NCBI RefSeq assembly: GCF_034262375.1
Contig: NZ_CP139558.1
Coordinates: forward strand, 2,728,001-2,792,000
Length of the DNA: 64,000 nt
DNA from: Mucilaginibacter sabulilitoris
Lineage (GTDB): Bacteria; Bacteroidota; Bacteroidia; Sphingobacteriales; Sphingobacteriaceae
Reading direction: 5' to 3'
The position numbers were made by a program, and so were the translations under genes. This document shows, in pieces, positions 27,516 to 36,505 of this stretch (within the stretch, counting starts at the first letter, position 1; every line of letters begins with the position of its first letter). A model generated the notes under the pieces. The model was not told the DNA's origin, did not search any database, and was given only the letters and a program-made list of their open reading frames with translations.

Positions 27516-27743
27516 TATCAAATGATAAATTAGCTTAGCATAACAAAAGTGGAAGGAAATGAGAGCAGAGGACGACCCAAACAATCATAAGATATGTTCA
27601 GAGAGAGATACTGCCTCATTTCTTTTTATCCTTTAGAGTTTGAACAGAATGTAAGGAATATTGCATAGCGATATATCCAGGATATCCAACCAGGAGAGCA
27701 AACGAAGAAGGGTTATTCACTTTTGATATATTTAATTCAGGTG
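27516..27743 (+). ncRNA. Candidate IS110 left-end non-coding region (bridge RNA)
   Basis: About 230 bp between the repeat and the transposase start has no gene. In IS110-group elements the 5' non-coding end encodes a structured bridge RNA that specifies target and donor. The long left flank and short right flank (about 55 bp) fit the IS110 rather than the IS1111 subgroup. I did not fold it, and the element boundaries are not visible because this family lacks terminal inverted repeats. Confidence 0.35.
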
Positions 27744-28775
27744 ATGACAAGAATTTTAAAGCAAGTAGCCGGCATAGATGTGGCTCAAAACGAATTAGTA
27801 GTATCGTTAGGAAGAGTTGATGAATTTCTTTGTAAAGAAATTTATTCCTATAAGACATTTGCCAACAAGCCATCAGGTTTTGCTGCTCTACAGCTATGGA
27901 TAAATAAGCATACGGACAATCAGGTATCTGTTCGTTATACTATGGAAGCCACCGGTGTTTACCATGAAAAATTGGCTTATTACTTATCGGATCAGGGTTT
28001 TGAGGTAAGTGTTGTATTGCCTAATAAGATCAGTAGTTACATGAAAACGCTGGAGATAAAAACGATCACAGATAAAACAGCATCGCAGGCTATATGTCAG
28101 TTCGGATTAGAACGATCACTTGATCTCTGGCAACAGCCAAAAAAGATATTCAGGGATCTGAAGCAGTTGACAAGAGAACGGGATCAGATCGTAGCCGACC
28201 GTACAATGGCTAAAAATCAATTGCATGCAGAACAGGCAGAGGCTTTCCCTAACGACAGAAGTATATACAGGGCGAATCAGCGGATCAAGCTACTCAATGA
28301 GCAGGAAAAAGAGATCAAACAAGAGCTGGCTGTATTTGTAAAAACAGATAAGGAACTACATAAAAAGATAGACTTGATTACTTCCATATCAGGAGTAGGA
28401 GATCTTACAGCGGTAATAGTATTAGCAGAAACCAATGGCTTTGAGTTGATCAGAAACAAAAAACAGTTGATAAGTTTTGCCGGGTTGGATGTTATCGGAA
28501 AAGATTCGGGTACATCAGTAAAAGGGAAACCCAGGATCTCAAAAAAAGGGAATCGGCATATTAGGAAAGCGATGCATATGCCTTCTTTAAACGCGATCAG
28601 AAATGATGAGCGCTTTAAAGCGATTTTCGTTAGACTGGTATCCAAACACGGCATTAAAATGAAAGCAGCAGTGGCTGTACAAAGAAAAATACTGGAAATG
28701 ATTTATACGATCTGGACAACAGAAAAACCTTATGATAAAGAATATTTACAAAAAACAAATATAGCAACAGCTTAA
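27744..28775 (+). CDS. IS110-family DEDD transposase
   Basis: A 343-residue recombinase starting at MTRILKQVAGIDVAQNE; the frame also opens with a TTG seven codons earlier. The RuvC-like DEDD domain shows the first Asp in AGIDVAQ, the Glu in TMEATGVYH, and an Asp in ITDKTASQAI. A coiled region (about 140-205) follows, then the Transposase_20 domain with SGVGDLTAVIVLAE, FAGLDVIGKDSGTSVKG and the catalytic-serine region. It is full length and apparently active. Inverted copies of an extragenic repeat lie on both sides. Confidence 0.93.
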   Translation: MTRILKQVAGIDVAQNELVVSLGRVDEFLCKEIYSYKTFANKPSGFAALQLWINKHTDNQVSVRYTMEATGVYHEKLAYYLSDQGFEVSVVLPNKISSYMKTLEIKTITDKTASQAICQFGLERSLDLWQQPKKIFRDLKQLTRERDQIVADRTMAKNQLHAEQAEAFPNDRSIYRANQRIKLLNEQEKEIKQELAVFVKTDKELHKKIDLITSISGVGDLTAVIVLAETNGFELIRNKKQLISFAGLDVIGKDSGTSVKGKPRISKKGNRHIRKAMHMPSLNAIRNDERFKAIFVRLVSKHGIKMKAAVAVQRKILEMIYTIWTTEKPYDKEYLQKTNIATA

Positions 28776-29040
28776 AAGAGTTAGGGCGAATAAAACACGA
28801 AGTCATACCGCCCTAAGCAAGCTGACATAAAGCCGCCTTAAGTAAACAAAATTAAAAATTATTTGATAAGTAACACAGAATCTCTCTTCAGCTTCGCTGG
28901 AAAGAGGGTGAAAAAAAGTTTTATTTTTATTTGTCATCCATCCTGAGTGTAGCGAAGGGGCTATTAGTGAACTATGCATATTACAGAATAGATGCTTCAC
29001 TATGTTCAGTATAACAAGTTTGTTTTTTTACCCTCGTTGT
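28776..29040. other. Intergenic stretch after IS110 with a degenerate palindromic repeat
   Basis: Besides the likely IS right end, it contains at 28932-29016 a worn copy of the GTCATnCTGAG...CTTC type inverted repeat. No credible gene is seen. Confidence 0.5.
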
Positions 29041-29189
29041 GCTACAGGCGTAGGAGGGTGATCCAGCGCAGCGCAGGCCGGGTGAGTCGTCAACAGCGTT
29101 CAAGCATGGTGGTACCCTCTCGCTTTTTTGACTTTATTATGCTGTCTTTTTATGAGCTATTACTCTTTGGAGAGAGTTGGGCTGAGGTC
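29041..29189. repeat. Right copy of the inverted repeat flanking IS110
   Basis: The reverse complement begins GACCTCAGCCCAACTCTCTC and includes AAAAGACAGC, CTTGAACGCTG and CACCCTCCTACG, matching the landmarks of 27333-27515 with many point differences. Confidence 0.65.
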
Positions 29190-29221
29190 AAAAAAAAAGC
29201 CGCATTTTTTAAAAATGCGAC
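29190..29221 (-). terminator. Terminator of the second ammonium transporter
   Basis: A 9-bp stem CGCATTTTT / AAAAATGCG followed on the minus strand by GGC and nine T. It is about 46 bp past the stop at 29267. Confidence 0.8.
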
Positions 29222-29266
29222 TCTAGTTTTTTCTTGTTTTGGTTTGATATATATATATAGTGCTGA

Positions 29267-30574
29267 TTAAAGTTCCTCGTCGTGCTGACTGATATCAAGC
29301 CCGGCAAGTTCCTCTTCTGGAGTTACACGCAGCTTGCTGATTATGTCGGTTACTTTTAATAAAACTAATGAGCCGAAAAAAGCGAAGGCTGAAACGCCTA
29401 TTAAAGTTATCAGGTGAACAAAAAATAAATGCGTTTCGCCATAGTATAAACCATTGCCGGTAGTGTTGGCTGAGTTTACATTTTGGTGGGCAAATACGCC
29501 GGTTAATAACATACCAACCATACCGCCTACGCCATGACAAGGGAATACGTCAAGAGTATCATCAATGCTGGTTGATGTTCTCCAGATTACAACCAGGTTA
29601 CTAACCACGGCAGCAACTATGCCTATTATTAATGAGTGGGGGATGGTTACAAAACCGGCTGCAGGTGTAATGGCAACAAGGCCAACAACCGCGCCAATAC
29701 ATGCGCCCATAACACCTGGTTTTTTACCGCGCAGTATGTCAAAAAACATCCATGACATGGCAGCGGCTGCCGAAGCGGTAGTTGTAGTAGCTAAAGCTGT
29801 GGCGGCTAAAGTGCCTGAGCCCAGGGCCGAACCTGCGTTAAAGCCGAACCAGCCGAACCATAATAAACCTGTGCCTAATAATACATAGCTTATACGGGCA
29901 GGAGCGTGTGCTTTATCATTACGTTGTTTTAAATATAACGCAGAGGCAAGGGCTGCCCAGCCTGCAGACATGTGTACAACTGTGCCACCCGCAAAATCAA
30001 GTACGCCTTTGCCAAAAAGGAAACCATCCGGGTGCCAGGTTGAATGCGCAAGCGGTGCATATATAAATATCATGAACAGGCAAAGGAATATTACATAGGA
30101 GTTAAAGCGGATACGCTCGGCAAATGCGCCGGTAATAAGGGCCGGGGTAATTACCGCGAATTTTAGCTGGAACATGGCAAACAACACCAATGGTATGGTT
30201 GGTGCCAGCTTCCAGGTGGCATTGCCTAATGTGCCTTTCATCATAAAGAAGGTGCGCGGATCGCCAATGAAGCCGCCGATAGAATCGCCGAAGGCAAGGC
30301 TAAATCCAAAAATAACCCATATTACAGTAATAACGCCCATGCAAACAAAGCTTTGTAACATGGTTGATAGTACATTCTTTTTACTAACCATACCGCCATA
30401 AAAAAAGGCAAGTCCTGGGGTCATGATCAGTACAAGTGCAGTACTTACCAATAGCCAGGCAGTGTCACCGGTATCAATTTTACTGTCTTTAACGGTTGTT
30501 AAGGTAACCGAAGGATATATAAGGGCAAGTACAATTACAATTATAAGTACGCCAAAGGGTATGAATTTTTTCAT
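29267..30574 (-). CDS. amt: Ammonium transporter, second copy
   Basis: A 435-residue Amt of standard length with eleven predicted helices. An N-terminal signal-like helix (IPFGVLIIVIVLALIYPSV) is followed by DTAWLLVSTALVLIMTPGLAFFYGGM, the classic Amt start, and the pore histidines in TVVHMSAG and FPCHGVGG. The tail (DISQHDEEL) is short and acidic. It differs strongly from the first copy, especially at both ends, so it is not a recent duplicate. Again there is no PII gene. Its upstream region has tandem hairpins. Confidence 0.95.
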   Translation of the reverse strand: MKKFIPFGVLIIVIVLALIYPSVTLTTVKDSKIDTGDTAWLLVSTALVLIMTPGLAFFYGGMVSKKNVLSTMLQSFVCMGVITVIWVIFGFSLAFGDSIGGFIGDPRTFFMMKGTLGNATWKLAPTIPLVLFAMFQLKFAVITPALITGAFAERIRFNSYVIFLCLFMIFIYAPLAHSTWHPDGFLFGKGVLDFAGGTVVHMSAGWAALASALYLKQRNDKAHAPARISYVLLGTGLLWFGWFGFNAGSALGSGTLAATALATTTTASAAAAMSWMFFDILRGKKPGVMGACIGAVVGLVAITPAAGFVTIPHSLIIGIVAAVVSNLVVIWRTSTSIDDTLDVFPCHGVGGMVGMLLTGVFAHQNVNSANTTGNGLYYGETHLFFVHLITLIGVSAFAFFGSLVLLKVTDIISKLRVTPEEELAGLDISQHDEEL

Positions 30575-30608
30575 GTTTAGGATTTTAGGGAATAGTTAAT
30601 AAGTTTAT

Positions 30609-30650
30609 TAATGCTACCTGATACCCAATCAAAAATATCAGGCAGCATTA
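30609..30650 (-). promoter_or_regulatory. Long hairpin in the leader of the second amt gene
   Basis: A 15-bp stem (TAATGCTACCTGATA / TATCAGGCAGCATTA) with a 12-nt loop. The one mismatch is A.C on the plus strand but a U.G pair on the minus strand, supporting a minus-strand RNA. It lies 35 bp upstream of the amt ATG. Confidence 0.5.
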
Positions 30651-30660
30651 AAGAGATTAA

Positions 30661-30699
30661 TAATATACCCGGCACCAATCAAAATGCCGGATGGTATTA
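30661..30699 (-). promoter_or_regulatory. Second hairpin in the amt leader
   Basis: An inner stem CCGGCA / TGCCGG with a 10-nt loop and an outer stem TAATA / TATTA, separated by a small internal loop. Its loop word CCAATCAAAA repeats the loop of the neighbouring hairpin (CCCAATCAAAAA). Confidence 0.45.
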
Positions 30700-30718
30700 A
30701 AAACTAAATTTTTTAAAA

Positions 30719-30765
30719 AACAATGAAATCCGGGCGCTTAATCAGAGCATCCGGAAGAAATTGTT
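30719..30765 (-). terminator. Hairpin with T-run after the small secreted gene
   Basis: An outer stem AACAAT / ATTGTT, an internal loop, and an inner CCGG / CCGG stem, then TTTTTTAAA on the minus strand. It begins 8 bp past the stop of the gene at 30773 and probably terminates it. Confidence 0.5.
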
Positions 30766-30772
30766 TTTTATC

Positions 30773-31129
30773 CTACCAAAAAGCGTGAAACGGAAAAAGG
30801 ATGAGTTTGCGAAAGCGTGACAGTTCACTTGTGCCGCGGCCGCAAATGAAATTCATATATTTAATTCCAGCGGAATAAAAATTAGGACAGTGGTAAAAAT
30901 TGTGTATGGAATGCGCGCCACGGTGTTGTAGGATATTAATTACCGGGTTTGGTGCATTATTGATATTGTATTCGTAATTGAAGGGATTGTGTTGCGGATT
31001 TGTCGCCAGAAAGAACGTTTTTTTAACCGATTTGTGGCCTATATGGTATAATCCTCCTCTTCCGGACGCTGAAAATCCTGAAAAAAGAAAAATTATTAAG
31101 GATGTAAGTTTATAAATCCTGTTAACCAT
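30773..31129 (-). CDS. Small secreted hypothetical protein
   Basis: A 118-residue protein beginning MVNRIYKLTSLIIFLFSGFSASG, a plausible signal peptide with cleavage near 23. The remainder is rich in His, Asn, Tyr and Phe, and I recognise no family. Codon quality is mediocre, so a chance frame is possible, but the ATG, signal and a hairpin just after the stop support a gene. It sits upstream of the second amt in the same direction. Confidence 0.45.
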   Translation of the reverse strand: MVNRIYKLTSLIIFLFSGFSASGRGGLYHIGHKSVKKTFFLATNPQHNPFNYEYNINNAPNPVINILQHRGAHSIHNFYHCPNFYSAGIKYMNFICGRGTSELSRFRKLILFPFHAFW

Positions 31130-31415
31130 ATCTAAAAGTAGTAAAAAAATAAAATAAATGGCATTTTTTTATAAATATTTTAACTTTTTATTGATTTATG
31201 TAATAAATGTACATGAAAATAAACTTTTGAATAGTGATTAGCATGATTTTAAATAAAAATTAAATGTTTTTGGCAAATTTTTTAATGATTTTAATTATTT
31301 GACCGATTTAAATAAAGGATGAAATTTTGATGAAATTTTATTTGGAAATAAAAATATCTTTTTACAAAATATTATATAAGTATAATCGTTATAATTGAAA
31401 TTAAATTCTAAAATT

Positions 31416-32243
31416 ATGCTTATCACCAAACTAAATTTGTACAATGCCGAGTGGCTCGACCTTGTATTTGATCATCGCAACAAAGAGTATGGCGCTTACG
31501 ACTTAAGGCAGCACTATGGCCGTAACATGACCAAGGCCATGGCCCTTACTTTTACCGGCGTTGCCATTTTAGTAGCAGCCAGTATTATATTTAAGCCTAA
31601 ACCGGCTGAACGGCTAAGGATAATTGAGGTCCCGTTAATGGACATAAAAACTATTAAACAGGAAAAACTCATCGAAAAACCCAAACCCGCGGAAGCAAAA
31701 CCAGCCGCTCCACTTAAACCAGTGGTACCGGTGCAAACAGTTCAAAATTTACCCCCGGTTGTGGTTCCTAATGATCCGCCTATTGACCCGCACACTACTG
31801 CTGAATTACAAAACAGTGTTATAAGCAATGTAGACAGCAAAGGCGCGCCTGGAGGTACCAACGTTTTAGATGGAAAAGCGGATGGAGGAAATGGTAACAC
31901 GGCGGCTCCGGAAGATAATGGTGTAAAGGAATTGGGCACATTGGAAGTTATGCCTGAGCCCGTTGGCGGTGCAGCGGCATGGGCTAAATTTTTGCAGAAA
32001 AATTTGCGGTTCCCGGCTGTTGCGCAGGAGCAAGGCGTTTCGGGAAAGGTTCTTTTAAGTTTTATTATTGAAAAAGATGGCTCATTATCAAATATAAAAA
32101 TAGAACGCGGCGCGGGGTACGGATTTGATGAAGAGGCGCTGCGTGTACTCAAACTGGCCAAAGCCTGGAAACCTGGTATCCAGAATAATCAGCCGGTGCG
32201 CGTTAGGTATAATATACCTATTAACTTTCAATTATCTGAATAG
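31416..32243 (+). CDS. Energy transducer TonB family protein
   Basis: A 275-residue inner-membrane protein starting MLITKLNLYNAEW; a TTG seven codons earlier is less likely. The N-terminal part (WLDLVFDHRNKEYGAYDLR) is the conserved cytoplasmic stretch of Bacteroidota TonBs, followed by a single membrane helix (about 40-62), a Lys/Pro-rich periplasmic spacer (about 80-160) and the TonB C-terminal domain (about 190-275; GVSGKVLLSFIIEKDGSL, WKPGIQNNQPVRVRYNIPINF). It transmits proton-motive force to TonB-dependent receptors. No exbB/exbD is adjacent. Confidence 0.93.
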   Translation: MLITKLNLYNAEWLDLVFDHRNKEYGAYDLRQHYGRNMTKAMALTFTGVAILVAASIIFKPKPAERLRIIEVPLMDIKTIKQEKLIEKPKPAEAKPAAPLKPVVPVQTVQNLPPVVVPNDPPIDPHTTAELQNSVISNVDSKGAPGGTNVLDGKADGGNGNTAAPEDNGVKELGTLEVMPEPVGGAAAWAKFLQKNLRFPAVAQEQGVSGKVLLSFIIEKDGSLSNIKIERGAGYGFDEEALRVLKLAKAWKPGIQNNQPVRVRYNIPINFQLSE

Positions 32244-32308
32244 AAAAAACAGAAGAAATGGGCTCGTGAAACGATTAGGGGGAAGTATGCATCGTTAAAC
32301 GGCCGCAT

Positions 32309-32339
32309 GGGCAAGCGATTATTTCGTTTGCCCTTTTTT
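32309..32339 (+). terminator. tonB terminator
   Basis: Stem GGGCAAGCGA / TCGTTTGCCC with one G.U pair, followed by TTTTTTG, 65 bp after the stop. Confidence 0.8.
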
Positions 32340-32434
32340 GTTATAGGTGTTTTCGGAAAATAATTCCAAAAGCAGTCATTAATTTATTGTAGCATTCGTA
32401 CAAGAAATCAATTATATTTAATGATGTATAGAAA

Positions 32435-32809
32435 ATGAAGATTTTTAGTATCATCCTTATTTTATCTTGTCTGATGGCATATAAAGCTAATGCTCAGGAT
32501 AGTATTGGAAATAACAAGCAGGAAAAAAAAGTTTTACAACTGATTAACTCCTTGCCGGAAATTATTTCTGGAAATGAAAAGAGATCGCCACAAAGGCTCA
32601 TGCATGCTTATATAGAAGATATTCCGACCTCAAAAAATAGGTTTTATAAGGTATCGGTATGTGATAATTTTGCCGGCAGGTTATTTACCTATTACCGATT
32701 CAGGGTTTATCTACCTGACTATTCCATTTATTATGACGATTTCAACAATGGAAAACTGGTGCCATTGAAGTTATGGCATAAGCAGCCTTATGGCATTTAC
32801 AGTAAATAA
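32435..32809 (+). CDS. Small secreted hypothetical protein
   Basis: A 124-residue protein with a signal peptide (MKIFSIILILSCLMAYKANAQ, cleavage near 21). The mature part has INSLPEIISGNEKRS and an aromatic C-terminal half (YYRFRVYLPDYSIYYDD). I recognise no family. It lies between the tonB terminator and purL and is probably monocistronic. Confidence 0.65.
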   Translation: MKIFSIILILSCLMAYKANAQDSIGNNKQEKKVLQLINSLPEIISGNEKRSPQRLMHAYIEDIPTSKNRFYKVSVCDNFAGRLFTYYRFRVYLPDYSIYYDDFNNGKLVPLKLWHKQPYGIYSK

Positions 32810-32936
32810 CCTTACAATAGCCGATAGTATTCATTGTTCGAAGTATGCCGGTAGTTTGCAACTACATTTAAAATAAAGCAATCCTTTATCTTTTGTCCTT
32901 TCTCTTTCATCCCTTTCTCCTTTCGCCGTTTTTTCC

Positions 32937-32944
32937 TAATTTTG
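32937..32944 (+). promoter_or_regulatory. -7 promoter box for purL
   Basis: TAATTTTG matches TAnnTTTG, and transcription should begin near 32951, about 23 nt before the purL TTG. No clear -33 TTG is present. Confidence 0.5.
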
Positions 32945-32973
32945 CGCATCCTTTCAAATAAAACAATAGTACA

Positions 32974-35196
32974 TTGGAGCACCAGGAATTAACCACCGTT
33001 GAAACCGCCAAAGATTTAGGCTTATTACCCGAAGAATTTGAACGTATTAAAGAGATATTAGGGCGAGTTCCCAATTTTACCGAGCTTTCTATTTTCGCGG
33101 TAATGTGGAGCGAGCACTGTTCGTACAAAAACTCTATTACATGGCTAAAAACTTTGCCTAAAGATAGTCCGCGTATGCTGGCTAAGGCAGGTGAAGAAAA
33201 TGCCGGCCTTGTTGATCTGGGCGATGGCATTGGCTGTGCTTTCAAGATTGAATCACATAATCACCCATCGGCGCTTGAACCTTACCAGGGCGCGGCCACA
33301 GGGGTGGGCGGTATCAACCGCGATATATTTACCATGGGCGCAAGACCCATCGCGCAGCTAAACTCACTGCGTTTTGGCGATCTTACCTTAGATAAAACTA
33401 AATGGCTTGTTAAAGGTGTGGTTAAAGGTATCAGCCATTACGGTAATGCCTTTGGTATCCCAACCGTAGGCGGCGAACTGTTTTTTGACGATTGTTATAA
33501 TGTAAACCCACTGGTTAACGCCATGTCGGCAGGTATTGTTAAAGCGGGCGAAACCGTTTCGGCAACATCGTACGGTGTGGGTAACCCGGTATATATAGTA
33601 GGTTCTGCAACCGGTAAGGATGGTATCCACGGCGCGGCATTTGCATCAAAAGATATCACTGCCGATTCTGTAAACGATTTGCCGGCCGTACAGGTGGGTG
33701 ATCCGTTCCAGGAAAAATTGTTGTTAGAGGCTACCTTAGAAGTTATTAAAACAGGTGCCGTAGTAGGTATGCAGGATATGGGCGCTGCCGGTATCATTTG
33801 CTCCAACTCCGAAATGAGTGCCAAAGGCGAGCACGGTATGCGCATCGACTTAGATAAAGTGCCCACCCGCCAGGATCATATGAAGCCTTACGAAATTTTG
33901 TTATCCGAATCTCAGGAGCGTATGCTTATTGTGGTTCACAAGGGTCGCGAAAAAGAAGTAGAAGCTGTTTTTGATAAATGGGATCTGAACTGCGCTATTA
34001 TTGGTGAAGTAACCGATACCCAGCGTTTAGAATATTACATGCATGGCGAAAAAGTAGCCGATGTGCCTGCCGACGACCTTGTATTAGGTGGTGGCGCACC
34101 GGTTTATCAGCGTGAATACCGCGAGCCTGCTTACTTTGCCGAAAATCAGAAATTTAACATTGATGATGTTAAAGAACCTGAAAACCTGGTTGAAGTTGCC
34201 GAGCACCTGGCAGCACACCCCAACCTGGCTTCAAAACGTTGGGTAACCGACCAGTATGATAGCATGGTAGGTGTACAAACCATGACCGCAAACCTTGCTT
34301 GCGACGCTGCCGTGGTTGCCGTTAAAGATACCGACAAGGCTATCGTGCTAACTACCGACTGTAACTCACGCTATGTATATGCCGATCCTTATAAAGGTAC
34401 AGCCATAGCCGTTGCCGAAGCAGCACGTAACATTACCTGTGCCGGCGGCGATCCTGTTGCCATTACCAATTGCTTAAACTTTGGTAACCCTTACATTCCT
34501 GAAGTTTACTGGCAGTTTGTAAGCGCTATTAAAGGTATGGGTGATGCCTGCCGTAAGTTTGAAACCCCTGTTACCGGTGGTAACGTGAGTTTCTACAATC
34601 AATCTGCCGATGGCGGTTCAGTTTTCCCTACACCAACTATTGGTATGCTGGGTGTTATGGATGACGTAAACAACATCATGACTGCCGATTTTAAACAACC
34701 TGGCGACCTGATTTACCTGATAGGCGAATCGGTTAATGATATTGCTTCGTCACAGTACCTGGCATCATGGCATAAAATTTTAAAGGCGCCTGCACCTTAT
34801 TTTGATATAGATAAGGAGTATGGAGTGCAGCAGACTATAAAAGAACTGATTAAGCACCGTGTTATTGAGTCGGCACATGATGTGGCCGATGGTGGTTTGT
34901 ATATCGCCTTACTGGAATCGTCAATGCCAAATGGTTTAGGTTTTGATATTGAAACCGATGATGCTATCCGTAAAGATGCCTTCCTTTTCGGTGAGGCCCA
35001 AAGTAGGGTGGTAGTAACCGTTGCCCCCGAAGAGCAGGAACGCTTTGTTGAGTTTATGGCTACCAGCAATGTTGAATTTAGCTTGCTGGGTACCGTTAAC
35101 AATGGCTTCCTGAATGTTGACGAAGAACCGTTTGGTCATGTTACCGACCTTAAAATGGTTCACAGTAATGTGTTACATACAATTTTAGGCGAATAA
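32974..35196 (+). CDS. purL: Phosphoribosylformylglycinamidine synthase subunit PurL
   Basis: The 740-residue small-type PurL makes FGAM from FGAR, ATP and ammonia supplied by PurQ with PurS. The start is a TTG ([21 protein letters not shown]); no upstream ATG gives a better match. Conserved blocks are [14 protein letters not shown] near 46, [24 protein letters not shown] near 92, [20 protein letters not shown] near 269 and [18 protein letters not shown] NSRYVYADP near 465. Its product is used by PurM, encoded earlier in the window. The next gene overlaps its stop by one base. Confidence 0.95.
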   Translation: MEHQELTTVETAKDLGLLPEEFERIKEILGRVPNFTELSIFAVMWSEHCSYKNSITWLKTLPKDSPRMLAKAGEENAGLVDLGDGIGCAFKIESHNHPSALEPYQGAATGVGGINRDIFTMGARPIAQLNSLRFGDLTLDKTKWLVKGVVKGISHYGNAFGIPTVGGELFFDDCYNVNPLVNAMSAGIVKAGETVSATSYGVGNPVYIVGSATGKDGIHGAAFASKDITADSVNDLPAVQVGDPFQEKLLLEATLEVIKTGAVVGMQDMGAAGIICSNSEMSAKGEHGMRIDLDKVPTRQDHMKPYEILLSESQERMLIVVHKGREKEVEAVFDKWDLNCAIIGEVTDTQRLEYYMHGEKVADVPADDLVLGGGAPVYQREYREPAYFAENQKFNIDDVKEPENLVEVAEHLAAHPNLASKRWVTDQYDSMVGVQTMTANLACDAAVVAVKDTDKAIVLTTDCNSRYVYADPYKGTAIAVAEAARNITCAGGDPVAITNCLNFGNPYIPEVYWQFVSAIKGMGDACRKFETPVTGGNVSFYNQSADGGSVFPTPTIGMLGVMDDVNNIMTADFKQPGDLIYLIGESVNDIASSQYLASWHKILKAPAPYFDIDKEYGVQQTIKELIKHRVIESAHDVADGGLYIALLESSMPNGLGFDIETDDAIRKDAFLFGEAQSRVVVTVAPEEQERFVEFMATSNVEFSLLGTVNNGFLNVDEEPFGHVTDLKMVHSNVLHTILGE

Positions 35197-35585
35197 TGCT
35201 GAGGCTAAACCGGGTACATCACATAGCTATTATTTGTGCCGACTACCAAAAGTCGAAGCATTTTTATACTGATATACTGGGTTTAAAAATAGTACGCGAG
35301 GTTTATCGCGAACAGCGACAATCATACAAGCTTGATCTGGAAGTCGGCGACCTCTACCAGATCGAGCTTTTTTCATTTCCGGAGCCGCCTACTCGTCCAT
35401 CACATCCCGAAGCAGCAGGTCTGCGCCATTTAGCCTTTGAGGTTGATAATATTGATGAAGCTGTGGCTCACCTGACGGCGGCTCGCGTTGTAACCGAACC
35501 CATTCGTGTAGATGAATGTACTGGCAAACGTTTCACCTTTTTTGCCGATCCGGATGGCTTGCCATTGGAGCTTTACGAAAAGTAA
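35196..35585 (+). CDS. VOC family metalloenzyme (glyoxalase/YaeR-like)
   Basis: A 129-residue one-domain vicinal oxygen chelate protein. The metal ligand pattern is HHIAIICADYQKSKHFYTDILG at the N-terminus, E in LDLEVGDLYQIELF, H in RHLAFEVDN and E in GLPLELYEK, resembling the YaeR group. The ATG overlaps the purL stop (TAATG), so the two are translationally coupled. The substrate is unknown. Confidence 0.9.
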   Translation: MLRLNRVHHIAIICADYQKSKHFYTDILGLKIVREVYREQRQSYKLDLEVGDLYQIELFSFPEPPTRPSHPEAAGLRHLAFEVDNIDEAVAHLTAARVVTEPIRVDECTGKRFTFFADPDGLPLELYEK

Positions 35586-35624
35586 GCCCCTCTAAATCTC
35601 CCCTAAAGGGGAGACTTTAAAAAA
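35583..35624. repeat. CTCCCCTAAAGGGGAG palindromic repeat
   Basis: A short palindrome preceded by CCCCTCTAAAT and followed by ACTTTAAAAAA. It belongs to the same loose family as units at 27333, 37577 and 38480, and may serve as a terminator for the VOC gene. Confidence 0.55.
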
Positions 35625-35640
35625 AACATATCTTCGTGAG

Positions 35641-36345
35641 ATGTTCCATTTTAAACAATTCAGCGTTGACCAAACCGGGTGTGCCATGAAAATCAATACC
35701 GACGGCGTGTTACTGGGGGCGCTTGCTGATTTTCAGGAACCATCATCCATCTTAGATATAGGTACGGGTACCGGAGTAATAGCCCTGATGCTGGCCCAGC
35801 GTTTTCTATCCGCACAAATTGACGCAGTAGAGATTGATAAAACCGCTGCCTCAACAGCAATGAAAAATTTCGAAAATTCACCTTTTGTCGGTCGCTTAAC
35901 CTTATATCCATACGGGTTTGAAGATTTTTTTGCAGCTCATCCCGATAAAAAATACGACCTTATCGTTTCTAATCCGCCTTTTTACATCAACTCTTTGCAA
36001 TCTCCCGGAGCGAAGAAAACTTTAGCTAAACACACAGATAAAGCTTTTTTTGATCAGTTGATGCATGATGTATCGGCTCATATTACTACTAATGGCGTTT
36101 GCTGGCTGATACTACCGACAGAAACTGCTGTACTGGTAAAGCAATCGGCCTTACAATATGGACTTTACCCAAAAAAAATCATTACACTACACTCTTTTAA
36201 AGCGGACGCACCTCATAGAGAAATATTGGCTTTGGGTTTTGATACTCAGCAAGCTGAAGAAGAGCAATTTGTGATCTATGATGCACCTAAGGTTTACGGC
36301 AAGGAATATCAGGAGGTATTGAAAGAATTTTTGACGATTTTTTGA
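35641..36345 (+). CDS. trmN6: tRNA1(Val) adenine(37)-N6-methyltransferase
   Basis: A 234-residue SAM-dependent methyltransferase (YfiC/TrmN6). The SAM-binding motif LDIGTGTGVIALMLAQR lies near 40-56, the acidic VEIDK near 64, and the N6-adenine catalytic motif NPPFY near 111. The start region FHFKQFSVDQTGCAMKINTDGVLLGA is characteristic of this family. It methylates A37 of tRNA1(Val) in known members; target identity here is inferred. Confidence 0.9.
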   Translation: MFHFKQFSVDQTGCAMKINTDGVLLGALADFQEPSSILDIGTGTGVIALMLAQRFLSAQIDAVEIDKTAASTAMKNFENSPFVGRLTLYPYGFEDFFAAHPDKKYDLIVSNPPFYINSLQSPGAKKTLAKHTDKAFFDQLMHDVSAHITTNGVCWLILPTETAVLVKQSALQYGLYPKKIITLHSFKADAPHREILALGFDTQQAEEEQFVIYDAPKVYGKEYQEVLKEFLTIF

Positions 36346-36367
36346 GTATTATAAAAAAAAATAAACC

Positions 36368-36452
36368 ATGTCATTGCGAGGAACGAAGCAATCTCATTAG
36401 GTAAGTCGACTGCTTGCATGATGAGATTGCCGCGCTACGCTCGCAATGACAT
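36368..36452. repeat. Palindromic repeat (GTCATTGCGAG type)
   Basis: ATGTCATTGCGAGGAACGAAG is mirrored by CGCGCTACGCTCGCAATGACAT, with ATCTCAT/ATGAGAT as an inner pair. It is a typical extragenic repeat between two genes. Confidence 0.7.
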
Positions 36453-36505
36453 TTTTTTTATGCGCCTGTTTCCTGACTCTTACCTCTTGTATCTATATTT
36501 ACATC

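Noticed and set aside
27210..27584. Antisense 124-codon frame at the left IS flank
   Set aside because: It runs through the DUF4468 gene end and a palindromic repeat, so it is a chance frame.
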